64,000 bases of DNA from Saprospiraceae bacterium (GTDB taxonomy: Bacteria > Bacteroidota > Bacteroidia > Chitinophagales > Saprospiraceae), in the NCBI GenBank assembly GCA_028280415.1, contig JANQLV010000002.1:62001-126000 (forward strand), given 5' to 3'. Each line of letters begins with the position of its first letter. Position 1 is the first letter of the stretch. The notes beneath the pieces are model-generated. The model saw only the letters and a program-made list of their open reading frames with translations. It was not told the DNA's origin and made no database searches. This document shows, in pieces, positions 27,531 through 37,800 of the stretch. The position numbers were made by a program, and so were the translations under genes.

Positions 27531-27838
27531 GGGGTATGGAGGTATCAGGTATTAGACTTTAGGTGTACTAGCATGAAACCCTGGAGACAAAATTGTGTTT
27601 CGACTTTCGTTATTCGACTTTCGAGCATCGAAAATCGAATAACGAATGATTTTTTAGTGATCATTGTCCTTAAGTCTTTTTGTCAATACTTTTATTTTCA
27701 GGTAAATAAGCCTTTGAAGCTAATGCCTGAAAAAGCTAGATTCATTTTTTGATAGTGGAAGATAACATCTTTTGCTTCATACAATAATCCCTTAGGATTT
27801 TACCTTTTATAGGCTTTCGAGCCCGATATCAAAACCTT
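27531..27838. other. Gene-free region with repeat-like segment and hairpin
   Basis: The segment 27541-27600 (GGTATCAGGTATT, then TGAAACCCTGGAGACAAAAT, then TGTTTCGA) resembles 2891-2966. It runs straight into the hairpin at 27607-27645. No gene seen. The right part should hold the promoter of the gene at 27839. Confidence 0.5.
27607..27657 (+). terminator. Strong hairpin with T-run after dpp11
   Basis: Two 18-base arms (27607-27624, TCGTTATTCGACTTTCGA, and 27628-27645) pair with one mismatch across a three-base loop. ATGATTTTTTAG follows, giving a T6 run close to the stem. It lies 77 bp after the peptidase stop. The arm word may also belong to a dispersed repeat. Confidence 0.7.
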
Positions 27839-29056
27839 ATGCGCTTAAAAACTTTGCTCTCTCTTTTGATCATTAGCCTGTTTGCTCAGCTTTTGCAAGC
27901 CGAGCGGGCAGGAGAAATAATCAATACCAAGATTGAATTTTATTCTGTAAAACTCGATTTGAAATACCATCCTTCCATTCTGGAGAAAAACAAGCATTGC
28001 ACCAGTACGATTTGTCTCAAGCGTTTTTACAAAAAACTGGAAAACAATAATTATCAGGTATTATTGGAAAGCCTGGTCAATCATAAAGAACAAATGGAAC
28101 TCAATGACTGGTTTTTTTATAATCTGGTACGAAAATCAGTCGAAACAATTTTTGAGAACAAGAGCGATATGTTTAGGACCTCCTTTACCTGGTTTCTCAT
28201 GACCAAAGCGGGCTATGATACTCGTCTCTATACTTCAAAAAGCAAATATACTTTTCTATATATCCGTACGGAAGACAAAGTTTTTGAAGCGCCTTTTGTA
28301 AAGATCAAAAATCGCCCTTATGTCAATCTGACGAGCATGTATTATGGTATAAAGACCAAAGGCATTCTATTTGAAATTCCCAAATTTCAACCCGGTCAGC
28401 TCAATGAAAAATCTTTTTCGTTTAAAATCGAGAAATTCCCGGAGCTGCCACCCGTATCCGAGAACAGGAATTATCAGTTTGAAATGGACGGTAAAAAAAT
28501 AAGCCTGGACGTAGAAGTTGATATTGTGGGAAATGATTTGCTAAAAGGCTTTCCGATAACCATGCCGATTAACTATATCAAAGTGCCCATTGCGAATACC
28601 ACGCTCCACTCTTTAAAATCTGCCCTGGCTCCACACCTTGCAGACAAGAGTCCTTCGGAAAAAGTTCGTACACTGGTTAACTTTACCAGAAAATCTTTCC
28701 CATATAAAAATGATCAAATCAGATTTCAAAAAGACAAACCGCTTACGGCTAATCAACTCATGATAGCTGATTCCTCGGATTTTGAAGATCGCTGTGCCCT
28801 TTTCTACAATTTGTTAAAAGAAACTACCAATCTCAATTTCATTGTCATCCAGTATATTCACGACGATATTATCACCATTGGAGTAGAATTACCAGAGGTG
28901 ACCGGTAAACCCTTTGTTTACGAGGGCATTGAATATACGATTTGTGATCCGACGATGCCGACCAATTCGAGTAAGCTTGGCCTTTACCCGATCAATCTGG
29001 ATAAGGATATTGAGATACTGGAGGTCGTTCGAAACAGCTCTCCAAAACAGGGATAA
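27839..29056 (+). CDS. Secreted transglutaminase-like protein lacking the catalytic Cys
   Basis: This 405-residue protein has a signal peptide (about 1-21, ending LLQA). The first 240 residues show no motif I recognise. Residues about 255-400 follow the transglutaminase-like pattern of Bacteroidota proteins. In that pattern the core reads like DCEDRS, then a His, then CDPT. Here it reads DFEDRCALF (Phe315 in place of Cys), His341 in IHDD, and Asp370 in ICDPT. The nucleophile position is therefore Phe, although a Cys lies four residues later (Cys319). It is probably a non-catalytic fold or uses a shifted Cys. No T9SS sorting domain is visible. It is followed 122 bp later by the PNGase F-like gene. 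Confidence 0.82.
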   Translation: MRLKTLLSLLIISLFAQLLQAERAGEIINTKIEFYSVKLDLKYHPSILEKNKHCTSTICLKRFYKKLENNNYQVLLESLVNHKEQMELNDWFFYNLVRKSVETIFENKSDMFRTSFTWFLMTKAGYDTRLYTSKSKYTFLYIRTEDKVFEAPFVKIKNRPYVNLTSMYYGIKTKGILFEIPKFQPGQLNEKSFSFKIEKFPELPPVSENRNYQFEMDGKKISLDVEVDIVGNDLLKGFPITMPINYIKVPIANTTLHSLKSALAPHLADKSPSEKVRTLVNFTRKSFPYKNDQIRFQKDKPLTANQLMIADSSDFEDRCALFYNLLKETTNLNFIVIQYIHDDIITIGVELPEVTGKPFVYEGIEYTICDPTMPTNSSKLGLYPINLDKDIEILEVVRNSSPKQG

Positions 29057-29178
29057 GAGTTCTCTTTTTTAAGAGCAATTAATTCTCTAAATCTTGTACA
29101 TTATTTGGTTTTTTAAGATTAACTTTAGGACTAATTAACAATCCTTTCTAAGATTATATTTAAAAATCAAATTTGAAG

Positions 29179-32100
29179 ATGCGAAGATATTTACTAACTC
29201 TGATTTTCGGAATTCTGCTTTCTGCAATCAACCATGCACAGGATACAATTGTCGTTCAGACACTCACCTACGACAGCACCGGTCGAAATTATGTTTTTCA
29301 ATTTCCACCAGATGATGGTACTTCCTACGAAAAAATTATCATGGAGTACAATATGCGCTGTAAAGGAGCGCTGGTATCTACGGGCGCACAACCCAATCTC
29401 GGTTGTGGGGAATGGGATTACAGTTGCAATACCTATATCACGGATTCCTCTTATGTCGATTCTTTAAGGTCCGTTCACCCAACCCATATTATCTCCGGGT
29501 TTAATGGGGATATTTTTGATTTTACATACTCCCCTACCTATAGTTATATCCAATATGATCAACAGGAAGTAATATATAATAGCATCATTACGGAGACCAG
29601 TATTGCTGTCGAATCCGGTAATGAGCCACTCAGTCATCCCTTTACGACTATGGGCATCACTTCCAAATCGCAATACCTCTGGACCGCAGATGAATTGACT
29701 AATGCAGGTTTAAGTGCAGGTGCTATTTCAAGCCTTCGATTAAATGTTGAGCAAAGCAGTTCCGAGGCTTCTTTTCTAAGAATCAAAATGAAACATAGTT
29801 CGCAAACCAGTTTGACTTCTTCGGCAATTGAGCAAGATGGTTTTACGGAAGTATATTTTTTGAATACAACGCTTTCAAATGGCGAAAACGAATTTCTTTT
29901 CTATAATAATTTTGAATGGGACGGTAGCTCTAATATTTTGATAGAATTCAGTTTTACCAATAATGAATCCAGTCCCAATAGCACGATCCAGGGAGGAACG
30001 ACTAACTCTACAATGGGCTTAATCAATTCCGGTTCAAATTATAATTTAGAATTTTCCGGTTCAGAATATCTCGAATTACCCATTGATGGTTTTGAAAATA
30101 TCAGCGATGAGATTAGCATTGCTTTTTGGTCTTATGGAAATCCTGCCGCACTCCCTACCGCTACGACTATCTTTGAAGGAGTGGATGAGCAAAATAGAAG
30201 ACAGGCTAATGTACACCTCCCCTGGAGTAATTCACAAGTTTACTGGGATTGCGGGAATGATGGCAATTATGATCGTATCAATAAAACTGCTAACGCAGCG
30301 GATTTTGAAGGCCGGTGGAATCACTGGACCTTTACCAAAAATGCAGCCAGCGGCACTATGCGAATTTATCTAAACGGTTCCCTATGGCATTCCGGTACAG
30401 GAAAGACAAAGCCGATTAATCTGAGCAAGTTTACCCTGGGAAGCAATAATACCCAGGCGCGCTTTTATTATGGAAATATTGATGAATTCCAGATTTGGAA
30501 TGTCGAATTGAGCAGTGACGAAATTGTCAACTGGATGTCGAGAAGCATTGACAATAGCCATCCGAGGTATGCAAATCTGATTTCCTATTTCAAACTGGAT
30601 GAAGGTACGGGCTTTAGCGTACAGAATAGTGCAACACCAGGTGGTACGGCATCTATTAATGGTCAGGCAAACTGGAAGTCCACAACTGGCAGTGAGTTAT
30701 ATACCAGTTTTAATACTACCAATCAGAGACCTGATATTACACTGGTACAAGGTCAGTACGATTTAAGTATAAATACAGTAGAAGTATTTGATACGCTTTT
30801 AAATAATCAATCGGCAATTACCAGTTATCAGGTCAGCGGAACGGACCTTGAAGTACAAGAAGTGGAATACGTATGGCAATCTGGCTACGAATACCTTTAT
30901 GATACAGAGGGCACGGTACTGGATTCTTTTCTTCTGGCCATTGATGGAACGATCAATATCGGTGAATTGATTTACTATCGAAAGTTTCCTTCCAAATTCG
31001 AAATCATGTCTTTTGTCACGCCTTATGGTATATTTCTCGACCTGGGCCCGGAAGGCAAGACCTGGACCTTTGATGTTAGTGATTTTGCCCCTGTTTTAAA
31101 AGATAAAAAGCGAATGTCTCTGGAACTGGGCGGTCAATTTCAGGAAGAGATGGATATACGATTTTTATTTATAAAAGGAACTCCGCCCCGGGAGGTAAGA
31201 AATATACAGCAGATTTGGCGCTCAAGTTCCCATCATTCGTATACCTCCATTATCAACGACGATGTACTTGAACCCAGAGATATAACACTCGATCCCGAAG
31301 GGCATTATTTCAAAATCAGAACCATGGTCACAGGGCATGGCCAGGAAGGGGAATTTATTCCCCGAACACACTGGGTAAATATTAATGGTGGTGATCCCGA
31401 ATTTGTATGGAATGCCTGGAAAACCTGCGGAGACAATCCCGTGTATCCGCAAGGAGGTACCTGGATTTACGATCGCGCGGGCTGGTGCCCCGGAGCGCCA
31501 ACCGATCTGCATGAATGGGACATAAGCGATCTGGTGACAGCCGGAGCAAGCGTCAATGTGGACTATAGCGTTATGGATGGTTCCGGAACCAGTAACTACT
31601 TAACCAGCCACCAGTTGGTAACTTACGGGCCTGCCAATTTTACGCAGGATGCTTCTATCATTGAGGTCAAACGTCCCAGTAACAGAATAGAATATGATCG
31701 GGAAAACCCTGTTTGTAATGATCCACTGATCGTTATTCAAAACACAGGTTCAACGCCTTTGACCAGTGCAAGCATCACGTATCAGGTAGAAGGTGGCAGC
31801 CCGGAAACATTTACCTGGACAGGGAATCTTGACTTTATGGAAACAGAAGAGGTCATCCTGCCTATCCCCGATGCCTCCTTTTGGGTTGGAAACGAGGAAG
31901 GTTTGTTTATGGCTACTATTTCCGAACCTAATGGTGCATCTGATGAGTACGAGCAAAATAATACCGTGACTTCAAGATTTGACTTGCCCGATATTTACCT
32001 AAACGGTGTTTTCATCGTTACAGTAAGAACCAATAATTTTGGTGACCAAACTTCCTATACGCTAAGCGATTTTTCCGGTGACATCCTGCTCTCCAGAAAC

Positions 32101-32598
32101 GGACTGGCAAGTAATACTTATTATAGAGATACCTTGTTTCTGGAGGATGGTTGTTATACATTGGAAATGAATGATACGGGCGGAAACGGGCTTGAATTCT
32201 GGGCACAACCCGATCAGGGAGCGGGCCTTTTTAGAGTTGGTAATTATTCAACAACCTTCAAGTCATTTGAACCGGATTTTGGAAATGGTATTACCCATTC
32301 ATTTGGTTTGGGTACTCTAACCAATGTAGAAACGATCCCCTTCGAATATGCTTATGATATTTTCCCGAATCCCAGCACCGGGCAGTTTACTATTGCATTA
32401 AACTTGCCCCAATACGAGGATGTAAAACTTTTGGTATCAGATGTAACCGGAAGAACAATCAAAACTCAACTGATTGATCCTTACAACAATGGAAATATCA
32501 ATCTGGAATTATCCGATTATCCAAACGGCATTTATTATTGCACGATCTTAACGGATAAATGGACGCAGACGAAAAAGGTTTTAAAACTGGGGGAATAA
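29179..32598 (+). CDS. PNGase F-like secreted protein with internal LamG domain and T9SS sorting domain
   Basis: I choose ATG at 29179 over the TTG two codons upstream. The 1139-residue protein has a signal peptide (about 1-20, ending NHAQ). An N-terminal PNGase F-type beta domain (about 22-190: GCGEWDYSCNTYI) comes first. A LamG/concanavalin-like domain (about 285-455: FSGSEYLELP, WNHWTFTKN, GNIDEFQIWN) follows. The PNGase F C-terminal domain (about 640-830) has TGHGQEGEF, WVNINGG and RAGWCPGAPTDLHEWDIS. After CARDB-like beta domains it ends in a T9SS type A sorting domain (about 1065-1139, IFPNPSTGQFTIAL). PNGase F removes N-linked glycans from glycoproteins; here activity is expected but unproven. 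A perfect terminator follows. Confidence 0.93.
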   Translation: MRRYLLTLIFGILLSAINHAQDTIVVQTLTYDSTGRNYVFQFPPDDGTSYEKIIMEYNMRCKGALVSTGAQPNLGCGEWDYSCNTYITDSSYVDSLRSVHPTHIISGFNGDIFDFTYSPTYSYIQYDQQEVIYNSIITETSIAVESGNEPLSHPFTTMGITSKSQYLWTADELTNAGLSAGAISSLRLNVEQSSSEASFLRIKMKHSSQTSLTSSAIEQDGFTEVYFLNTTLSNGENEFLFYNNFEWDGSSNILIEFSFTNNESSPNSTIQGGTTNSTMGLINSGSNYNLEFSGSEYLELPIDGFENISDEISIAFWSYGNPAALPTATTIFEGVDEQNRRQANVHLPWSNSQVYWDCGNDGNYDRINKTANAADFEGRWNHWTFTKNAASGTMRIYLNGSLWHSGTGKTKPINLSKFTLGSNNTQARFYYGNIDEFQIWNVELSSDEIVNWMSRSIDNSHPRYANLISYFKLDEGTGFSVQNSATPGGTASINGQANWKSTTGSELYTSFNTTNQRPDITLVQGQYDLSINTVEVFDTLLNNQSAITSYQVSGTDLEVQEVEYVWQSGYEYLYDTEGTVLDSFLLAIDGTINIGELIYYRKFPSKFEIMSFVTPYGIFLDLGPEGKTWTFDVSDFAPVLKDKKRMSLELGGQFQEEMDIRFLFIKGTPPREVRNIQQIWRSSSHHSYTSIINDDVLEPRDITLDPEGHYFKIRTMVTGHGQEGEFIPRTHWVNINGGDPEFVWNAWKTCGDNPVYPQGGTWIYDRAGWCPGAPTDLHEWDISDLVTAGASVNVDYSVMDGSGTSNYLTSHQLVTYGPANFTQDASIIEVKRPSNRIEYDRENPVCNDPLIVIQNTGSTPLTSASITYQVEGGSPETFTWTGNLDFMETEEVILPIPDASFWVGNEEGLFMATISEPNGASDEYEQNNTVTSRFDLPDIYLNGVFIVTVRTNNFGDQTSYTLSDFSGDILLSRNGLASNTYYRDTLFLEDGCYTLEMNDTGGNGLEFWAQPDQGAGLFRVGNYSTTFKSFEPDFGNGITHSFGLGTLTNVETIPFEYAYDIFPNPSTGQFTIALNLPQYEDVKLLVSDVTGRTIKTQLIDPYNNGNINLELSDYPNGIYYCTILTDKWTQTKKVLKLGE

Positions 32599-32630
32599 GT
32601 TTTATACAAAGGCATAACTCAAAAATAAGT

Positions 32631-32689
32631 TACCCCGTTTTTCATTAGAGTGCATGAAATTGTTTCAATGAAAAACGGGGTATTTTTTT
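32631..32689 (+). terminator. Intrinsic terminator, perfect 16-bp stem
   Basis: TACCCCGTTTTTCATT (32631-32646) pairs perfectly with 32667-32682 across a 20-base loop, followed by seven T at 32683-32689. It lies 32 bp after the PNGase F-like gene and is the clearest terminator in the window. Confidence 0.9.
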
Positions 32690-32783
32690 GGACATCCCTT
32701 GTTGCCTTAATAAAGTTCCTAGCAGAAATACTGGACGCTCCAATTGCTCAAAAGCACTTTGACCAAAACCACCGAAGGCGGGC

Positions 32784-33311
32784 TTAAATTATAAGTTCAT
32801 TTAAAAGAAAGTTCTCCAGCTTGGGATAGTCGGAAGTACCATAATAAAAAGCATTTCCTTCCTCATTCACTATCCAATGACATTCAAAACAGAGATGAAG
32901 AATCCCATTGATCTGATCCTCCTTATCAAAAAAAGCGATCGCTTCCCGATAAACCGGTAAACACATAGAGATAGCCTCCTGTCGCCCTTCCCGGTTTAGG
33001 AAGTTCATAAGTTTAGGAAACCTCGTATCATTTTTTTCTAAAGAAGCCAGTTCTTTAGCATTCGGATGTATGATTGCCTGAGCGTTGATAAGCCTGGCAT
33101 TATAAATATTGATCTGATTTTTCAATGCTTCAATCTTTCGATTGATCTTTTGTTGTTGCATATAACGAGCCTTCGGAAGCAAGACTTCCAGCCCCGCAAT
33201 CTCTTCTTCTATTTGCTTGGAAAAAGCGATAAAACTATCTCCCCTCAATCCAGAATAAACTTTCAGGTATGCGAAATCCAAAGACTGGATATAGGTATTG
33301 AGCTTTTCCAT
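32784..33311 (-). CDS. Cytoplasmic helical protein of unknown function
   Basis: This 175-residue protein has no signal peptide or membrane segment. Residues 1-75 are helical and include a coiled-coil-like stretch (QQQKINRKIEALKNQINIYN). Residues about 130-175 include ILHLCFECHWIVNEEGN. The CxxCH there is probably not haem-binding because nothing exports the protein. Its start is 9 bp after the stop of the OmpA lipoprotein gene, so the two genes form an operon. I do not recognise the family. Confidence 0.8.
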   Translation of the reverse strand: MEKLNTYIQSLDFAYLKVYSGLRGDSFIAFSKQIEEEIAGLEVLLPKARYMQQQKINRKIEALKNQINIYNARLINAQAIIHPNAKELASLEKNDTRFPKLMNFLNREGRQEAISMCLPVYREAIAFFDKEDQINGILHLCFECHWIVNEEGNAFYYGTSDYPKLENFLLNELII

Positions 33312-33320
33312 CTGGCAAAT

Positions 33321-34106
33321 CTAGTCTGCCACTTCCGGGCTTTCCAGCAATTTGAAGAATTGATCGAGCTTAGGCATAATAACGATTTCGGTCCTGCGAT
33401 TAGTGCTACGGCCTTCAGCAGTGTTATTGTCCGCACGGGGAATAAACTCAGAACGCCCGGCAGCAATCAGCCGCTCAGGATCAACGTAATAGTCATCCTG
33501 TAAACTCCGAACTACCGAAGTAGCTCTTTTGGCAGATAGATCCCAGTTATCCGCAATACAACTCGTATTAATGGGTTGATTATCGGTATGACCTTCGACC
33601 ATCACATCGAGTTCATAGTGATCATTAAGAACATTCGCGATTTTATCCAGAACGCGTTTAGCCTCCGTATTAAGCGTAGCGCTTCCCGAGCGGAAAAGCA
33701 TTTTATCAGAAATCGAAACGTGGACCTTCCCGCCTCTGATTTCGACCTGTACATCATCGTCGTCGATATCGGTTAGGGATCGCTTCAAATTCATAACCAA
33801 AGCGAGATTCAGGGAGTCCTTAGACTGAATTTTAGAAGTAAGATCCTGGATGTAACCGTATTGCTGCGTCATATTCTCCAGGGACTTTTTAATGCTTTCT
33901 GCTCCCGTTTTACTAACGATGGACAAGTCCGACATACGATCCAGCAGACTACTATTGGTGCTTTTCAGGTAATCAACCTGTTCTTCCAATTCTGTCACCT
34001 TATCGGTTTTAAACTTCAATTCCTTCTCTAATTCCTTGATTTTTCCTTTGTTACAAGCCGAAAAAAGGATCAAAAACAAAAAGACAATGATTCCACTATT
34101 TTTCAT
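33321..34106 (-). CDS. OmpA-family lipoprotein with coiled-coil stalk
   Basis: The frame is open to 34154, but the lipoprotein signal starts at the ATG at 34106 (MKNSGIIVFLFLILFSACNK, lipid-bearing Cys18). The 261-residue product has a coiled coil (about 20-105) with heptads such as LEKELKFKTDKVTELEEQV. An OmpA-C domain (about 140-250) follows, with VEGHTDNQPI, LSAKRATSVVRSL and RSTNRRTEIV. It should sit in the outer membrane and grip peptidoglycan through the C-terminal domain. It resembles MotB-like peptidoglycan-binding domains but has no membrane channel helix. The small gene at 32784 follows after 9 bp. Confidence 0.92.
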   Translation of the reverse strand: MKNSGIIVFLFLILFSACNKGKIKELEKELKFKTDKVTELEEQVDYLKSTNSSLLDRMSDLSIVSKTGAESIKKSLENMTQQYGYIQDLTSKIQSKDSLNLALVMNLKRSLTDIDDDDVQVEIRGGKVHVSISDKMLFRSGSATLNTEAKRVLDKIANVLNDHYELDVMVEGHTDNQPINTSCIADNWDLSAKRATSVVRSLQDDYYVDPERLIAAGRSEFIPRADNNTAEGRSTNRRTEIVIMPKLDQFFKLLESPEVAD

Positions 34107-34254
34107 GTAGGTTGGTTTTTGTACAAATACTGGATAAACAGAATTTGCTCCCAATTTATTATTTATCTTTCTAAAAAAGCATCAATAAAACCAAAATTGT
34201 GCTTGCAGGCAGGCATTGATTTTGATTCTGAAAAGCGTAAAACTCAGCGATTAT

Positions 34255-34770
34255 TTATTGAAGGGCAATTTCTCTTGTACCATTAACTTTGACGCCATAC
34301 CTGGTCAAAGTTTCGATCTTTTTAGGATTATCGGTAAGTAATCGAATCGAGCCCACATTTAAGTCCTTTAAAATTTTAGCTGCTGCACTAAAATCTCTGG
34401 CATCCCGCTGAAAGCCGGCAGCCTCATAAGCATCCGCCTGTTTCATTCCTTTCCTTTTATAAGAAACACTGTTCAGTAAGGCAAAGTGCCCATTTCCTTT
34501 TCCCTCCTGATCCAAGAGGATAATTATTCCGAACCCGGTTTGTTGTATCAAAATCTGGGAAATATCCATCTGCTGTTGACAGTCACATTCGATGCTGTTA
34601 AAATAATGACCGAAAATACAGGAAGAATGCACTCTGCATAATACCTCTTCTGCATCTTCCACTTCTCCCATGACCAGAGCAATAGATTCTTTTTGTCCAT
34701 CGTAGTACAATAATTCCCGAAATACTCCGTATTTCGTCCGCAAATCTCCCTCCGCTAATCTTCTTATCAT
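34255..34770 (-). CDS. GTP cyclohydrolase II-family protein (RibA-like)
   Basis: This 171-residue protein has the core of GTP cyclohydrolase II, which opens GTP in riboflavin synthesis. The zinc ligands Cys51, Cys62 and Cys64 have the exact spacing of E. coli RibA. Tyr104, Asp123 and Arg125 (GFQRDARDF) match the catalytic residues Tyr105, Asp126 and Arg128 of that enzyme. The GTP-binding loop, normally QEGRGIG, reads QEGKGNG (88-94), and the residue before CDC is Glu instead of the usual Arg. No other riboflavin gene is nearby. It may be a paralogue with a changed role rather than the main RibA. It lies 43 bp upstream of the giant protease gene's stop. Confidence 0.85.
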   Translation of the reverse strand: MIRRLAEGDLRTKYGVFRELLYYDGQKESIALVMGEVEDAEEVLCRVHSSCIFGHYFNSIECDCQQQMDISQILIQQTGFGIIILLDQEGKGNGHFALLNSVSYKRKGMKQADAYEAAGFQRDARDFSAAAKILKDLNVGSIRLLTDNPKKIETLTRYGVKVNGTREIALQ

Positions 34771-34812
34771 AAAAATATTTTACTAGTCCAATGAACTATG
34801 AACAAGCTGTCT

Positions 34813-37800
34813 CTACCTGCCCATCTTCACTAATTTATAATTCCCTAAATATACCCGATCATTACTCAAAGCCAAAATATACGTTCCAACAGGTAAATCA
34901 TGAGGTATATTTAGTTTCAACTGAGATGCCCCAACGGCAACCTCATTATATTGTCTAAAAATTTCCTGCCCCTGTACATTAAAAACGCTAATGTTAATGG
35001 GCTGAGTATTTAGCAGATCAAATGCTATAAACAACTCATTTTCAAATGGATTAGGAAAAAGTTCAATATTCATTACTCCTTGTTCCGGATTAGAAATGGA
35101 AGTAGAAATTTCTATGGTAAAACTTATTTCAGAAATACAACCATTAGAATCCCGAACATAGGCAGTATAGGTTCCTGCAGCAAGATTTGTAAAGATGCTG
35201 GAGGGCACATAATCGATACCGTCTAATGAATACATAAAAGGCCCGATACCGCCAAGAGTTGCGAGATCAACACTACCATCTCCCATTCCACTGTCATTTT
35301 GAATATCCTCTACTTCCAAAATCAATTCGTTTGGTTCGGATACAACCACCACAGTTTCACTAGAGCAGGCACTGGCATCCGTCACGATTACAGTATATTG
35401 GCCGGCTGATAAATTGAAAAACACCCCACCGCTATTTACTTCACCATTTAATTCAAATTGATACGTAGGGGTACCACCATCTGCTCCAACAAAAATAACC
35501 CCATCATTTCCACCATAACATTGAACCGGTGTAATATCAAGTACTCCGGATAAAAGTGCATCCGGTTGATCAAGGCTAATGATTTCTGTACTTGTACAGC
35601 CATTGGCATCTGTAATCATCAAATCATAATTTCCTGCTGACAGGTTTTCAAAAATACCGTTAGAACTTATCTGGCCATCCAGGCTATACTCAAACGGCGC
35701 CGAACCACCAATTGCCTCTAATTCAACAAAGCCATTGGATTCCCCATAACAGTCTGGAGACTGCTGCGCAATCAATTCCGCCTGGATTGCATCAGGTTCT
35801 ATTATTTCAACGAGCATGGTTTGTGTACAAGCGTTTGCATCCGTTACCAATGCCTGATAATTTCCGGCTGCAACATTCTCAAAACCTCCATTGGTATTTA
35901 CCTCATTATTGAAACTGTAAACATAAGGTGCTACACCACCAAAAGCCTCGATCTGGATTATCCCATCATTCGCACCAAAGCAACTGAGAGCTGCAATTGT
36001 AAAAGCTTCTGTGAAAATTTGATTGGGCTGGCTGACAGAAAAATTAAGGCTGGTATTACAACCACTACCATCAGTGATCGATGCGATATAATCCCCCGCT
36101 GTCAATCCCGAAAATAATCCATCAGTATTGGTTTGAGTTCCAAGAGAATAAATGTAATCTCCATTTCCATTTAAAACATCAATGACTACCGTACCATCAT
36201 CCGCTCCGAAACAAGTCGCAGGCGTATTGGACATTACGGCTGCTTCTAAATCGTCTGTTTGATTGATGGCGAAATCTATTGAGGCAGTACATCCATTAGC
36301 ATCTTCTATCTCAACTGTGTAATTCCCAACATCTAAATTATCAAAAACACCGATTGAATTGGTTTCTGCTCCAAGCGTATAGTTTATACTTCCCGTACCG
36401 CCTTCAGCAAGAATTTCTACGGCTCCTGTAAGGTTGCCTCCACAACCAATAGATTGTATGTTGACCAACTCAGCTTCCAATGCCGAAGGTTGCTCTACTG
36501 TTACCTCAGAAAGCAGCTCGCAACCATTGGTATCCGCAATTAACACCGTGTAAATTCCTCCCTCAAGGTTCTGAAAAATTCCATCGTTATTGGTATCCAA
36601 TCCAAGTGTATAAGTATAAGTTCCACTACCACCTTCTGCTATCAGTTGGACACTTCCATCATTCGTTCCATAACAGGTCAAAGCCTGATTTTCAACAACT
36701 GTATTACTCAACACATCCGGTTGTTCGATAGAAACCGGAATTTCTGTACTGCAACCGTTACTATCTTCTACAAAGAGCATATAGTCTCCTGCCATTACAT
36801 TTTCGAAAGTGCCGTTAGTATTTGTTTCCCCGTTTAAGGTATAGTCAAATTCATTACTTCCTCCACTGGCTTCAACCTGGATATCACCATTTTCCATTCC
36901 GAAACAGGAAACATCATTCAATTCCAAATAGTCAATCATAATATCCAAAGGTTCCTCAACAATATATTGTGAAACACTGGCACAAGCACTCGCATCTGTC
37001 ACTACGATTTGATAAGTCCCTGCGGAAAGGTTTTCAAAATAACCATTCGTATTCAGATTACCGTCTAATTCAAATTCATATGGTCCATTTCCCTGTACAC
37101 TCACCTGAAGACTTCCGTCGGATGCATTATAACAGCTTATTGTTTGAACCATATCTACGGCTACTTCGAGATCTCCTCCCTCTGTAATTTCAAAAGCTTG
37201 ACTACCGATACATCCATTGCTATCGCTAATCATGATCTCATAAAGACCGGCAGGAAGGTTTTCAAAATAACCATTCGTATTGGTTTCCGAATTTAAAGTA
37301 TATTCAAAACTACCGCTACCACCGGAAGCATTGATCTGAATATTTCCAAAGTTGCCGCTATTTGCACAATCAATATTCTGAATAGCAATAATTTCGGAAC
37401 TTATCTCCAATTCCGCTTCTACTGTTGCATTAATTAAATTGGTACAACCATTTTCATCGACTACAGAAATTTCATAGGTACCAACCGCAAGATTTTCAAA
37501 CTGTCCATTGGTATTATTTTCATTATTTAAAGAATAAGTATAAATGCCGCTACCACCACTGGCTTGTACCGTTAAAATACCATTCTCTTCTCCCGTACAA
37601 GTAACGGCTTGCGAATTACTAAGCTCGAGATTTAATAGCACAGGTTCTGTAATTGTTATTGATTGAACAGCATTGCAATTATTCTCATCTATAATTTCCA
37701 AATCGTAAACTCCCGGGTTTAAATTTTCGAATATCCCCATCGAACTCATTTGTCCATCGAGTATAAATTCAATGGCTCCTGTTCCACCAGAAGCACTAGC

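Noticed and set aside
32784-33311. CxxCH in the small helical protein as a haem site
   Set aside because: There is no signal peptide, so cytochrome c maturation could not reach it.
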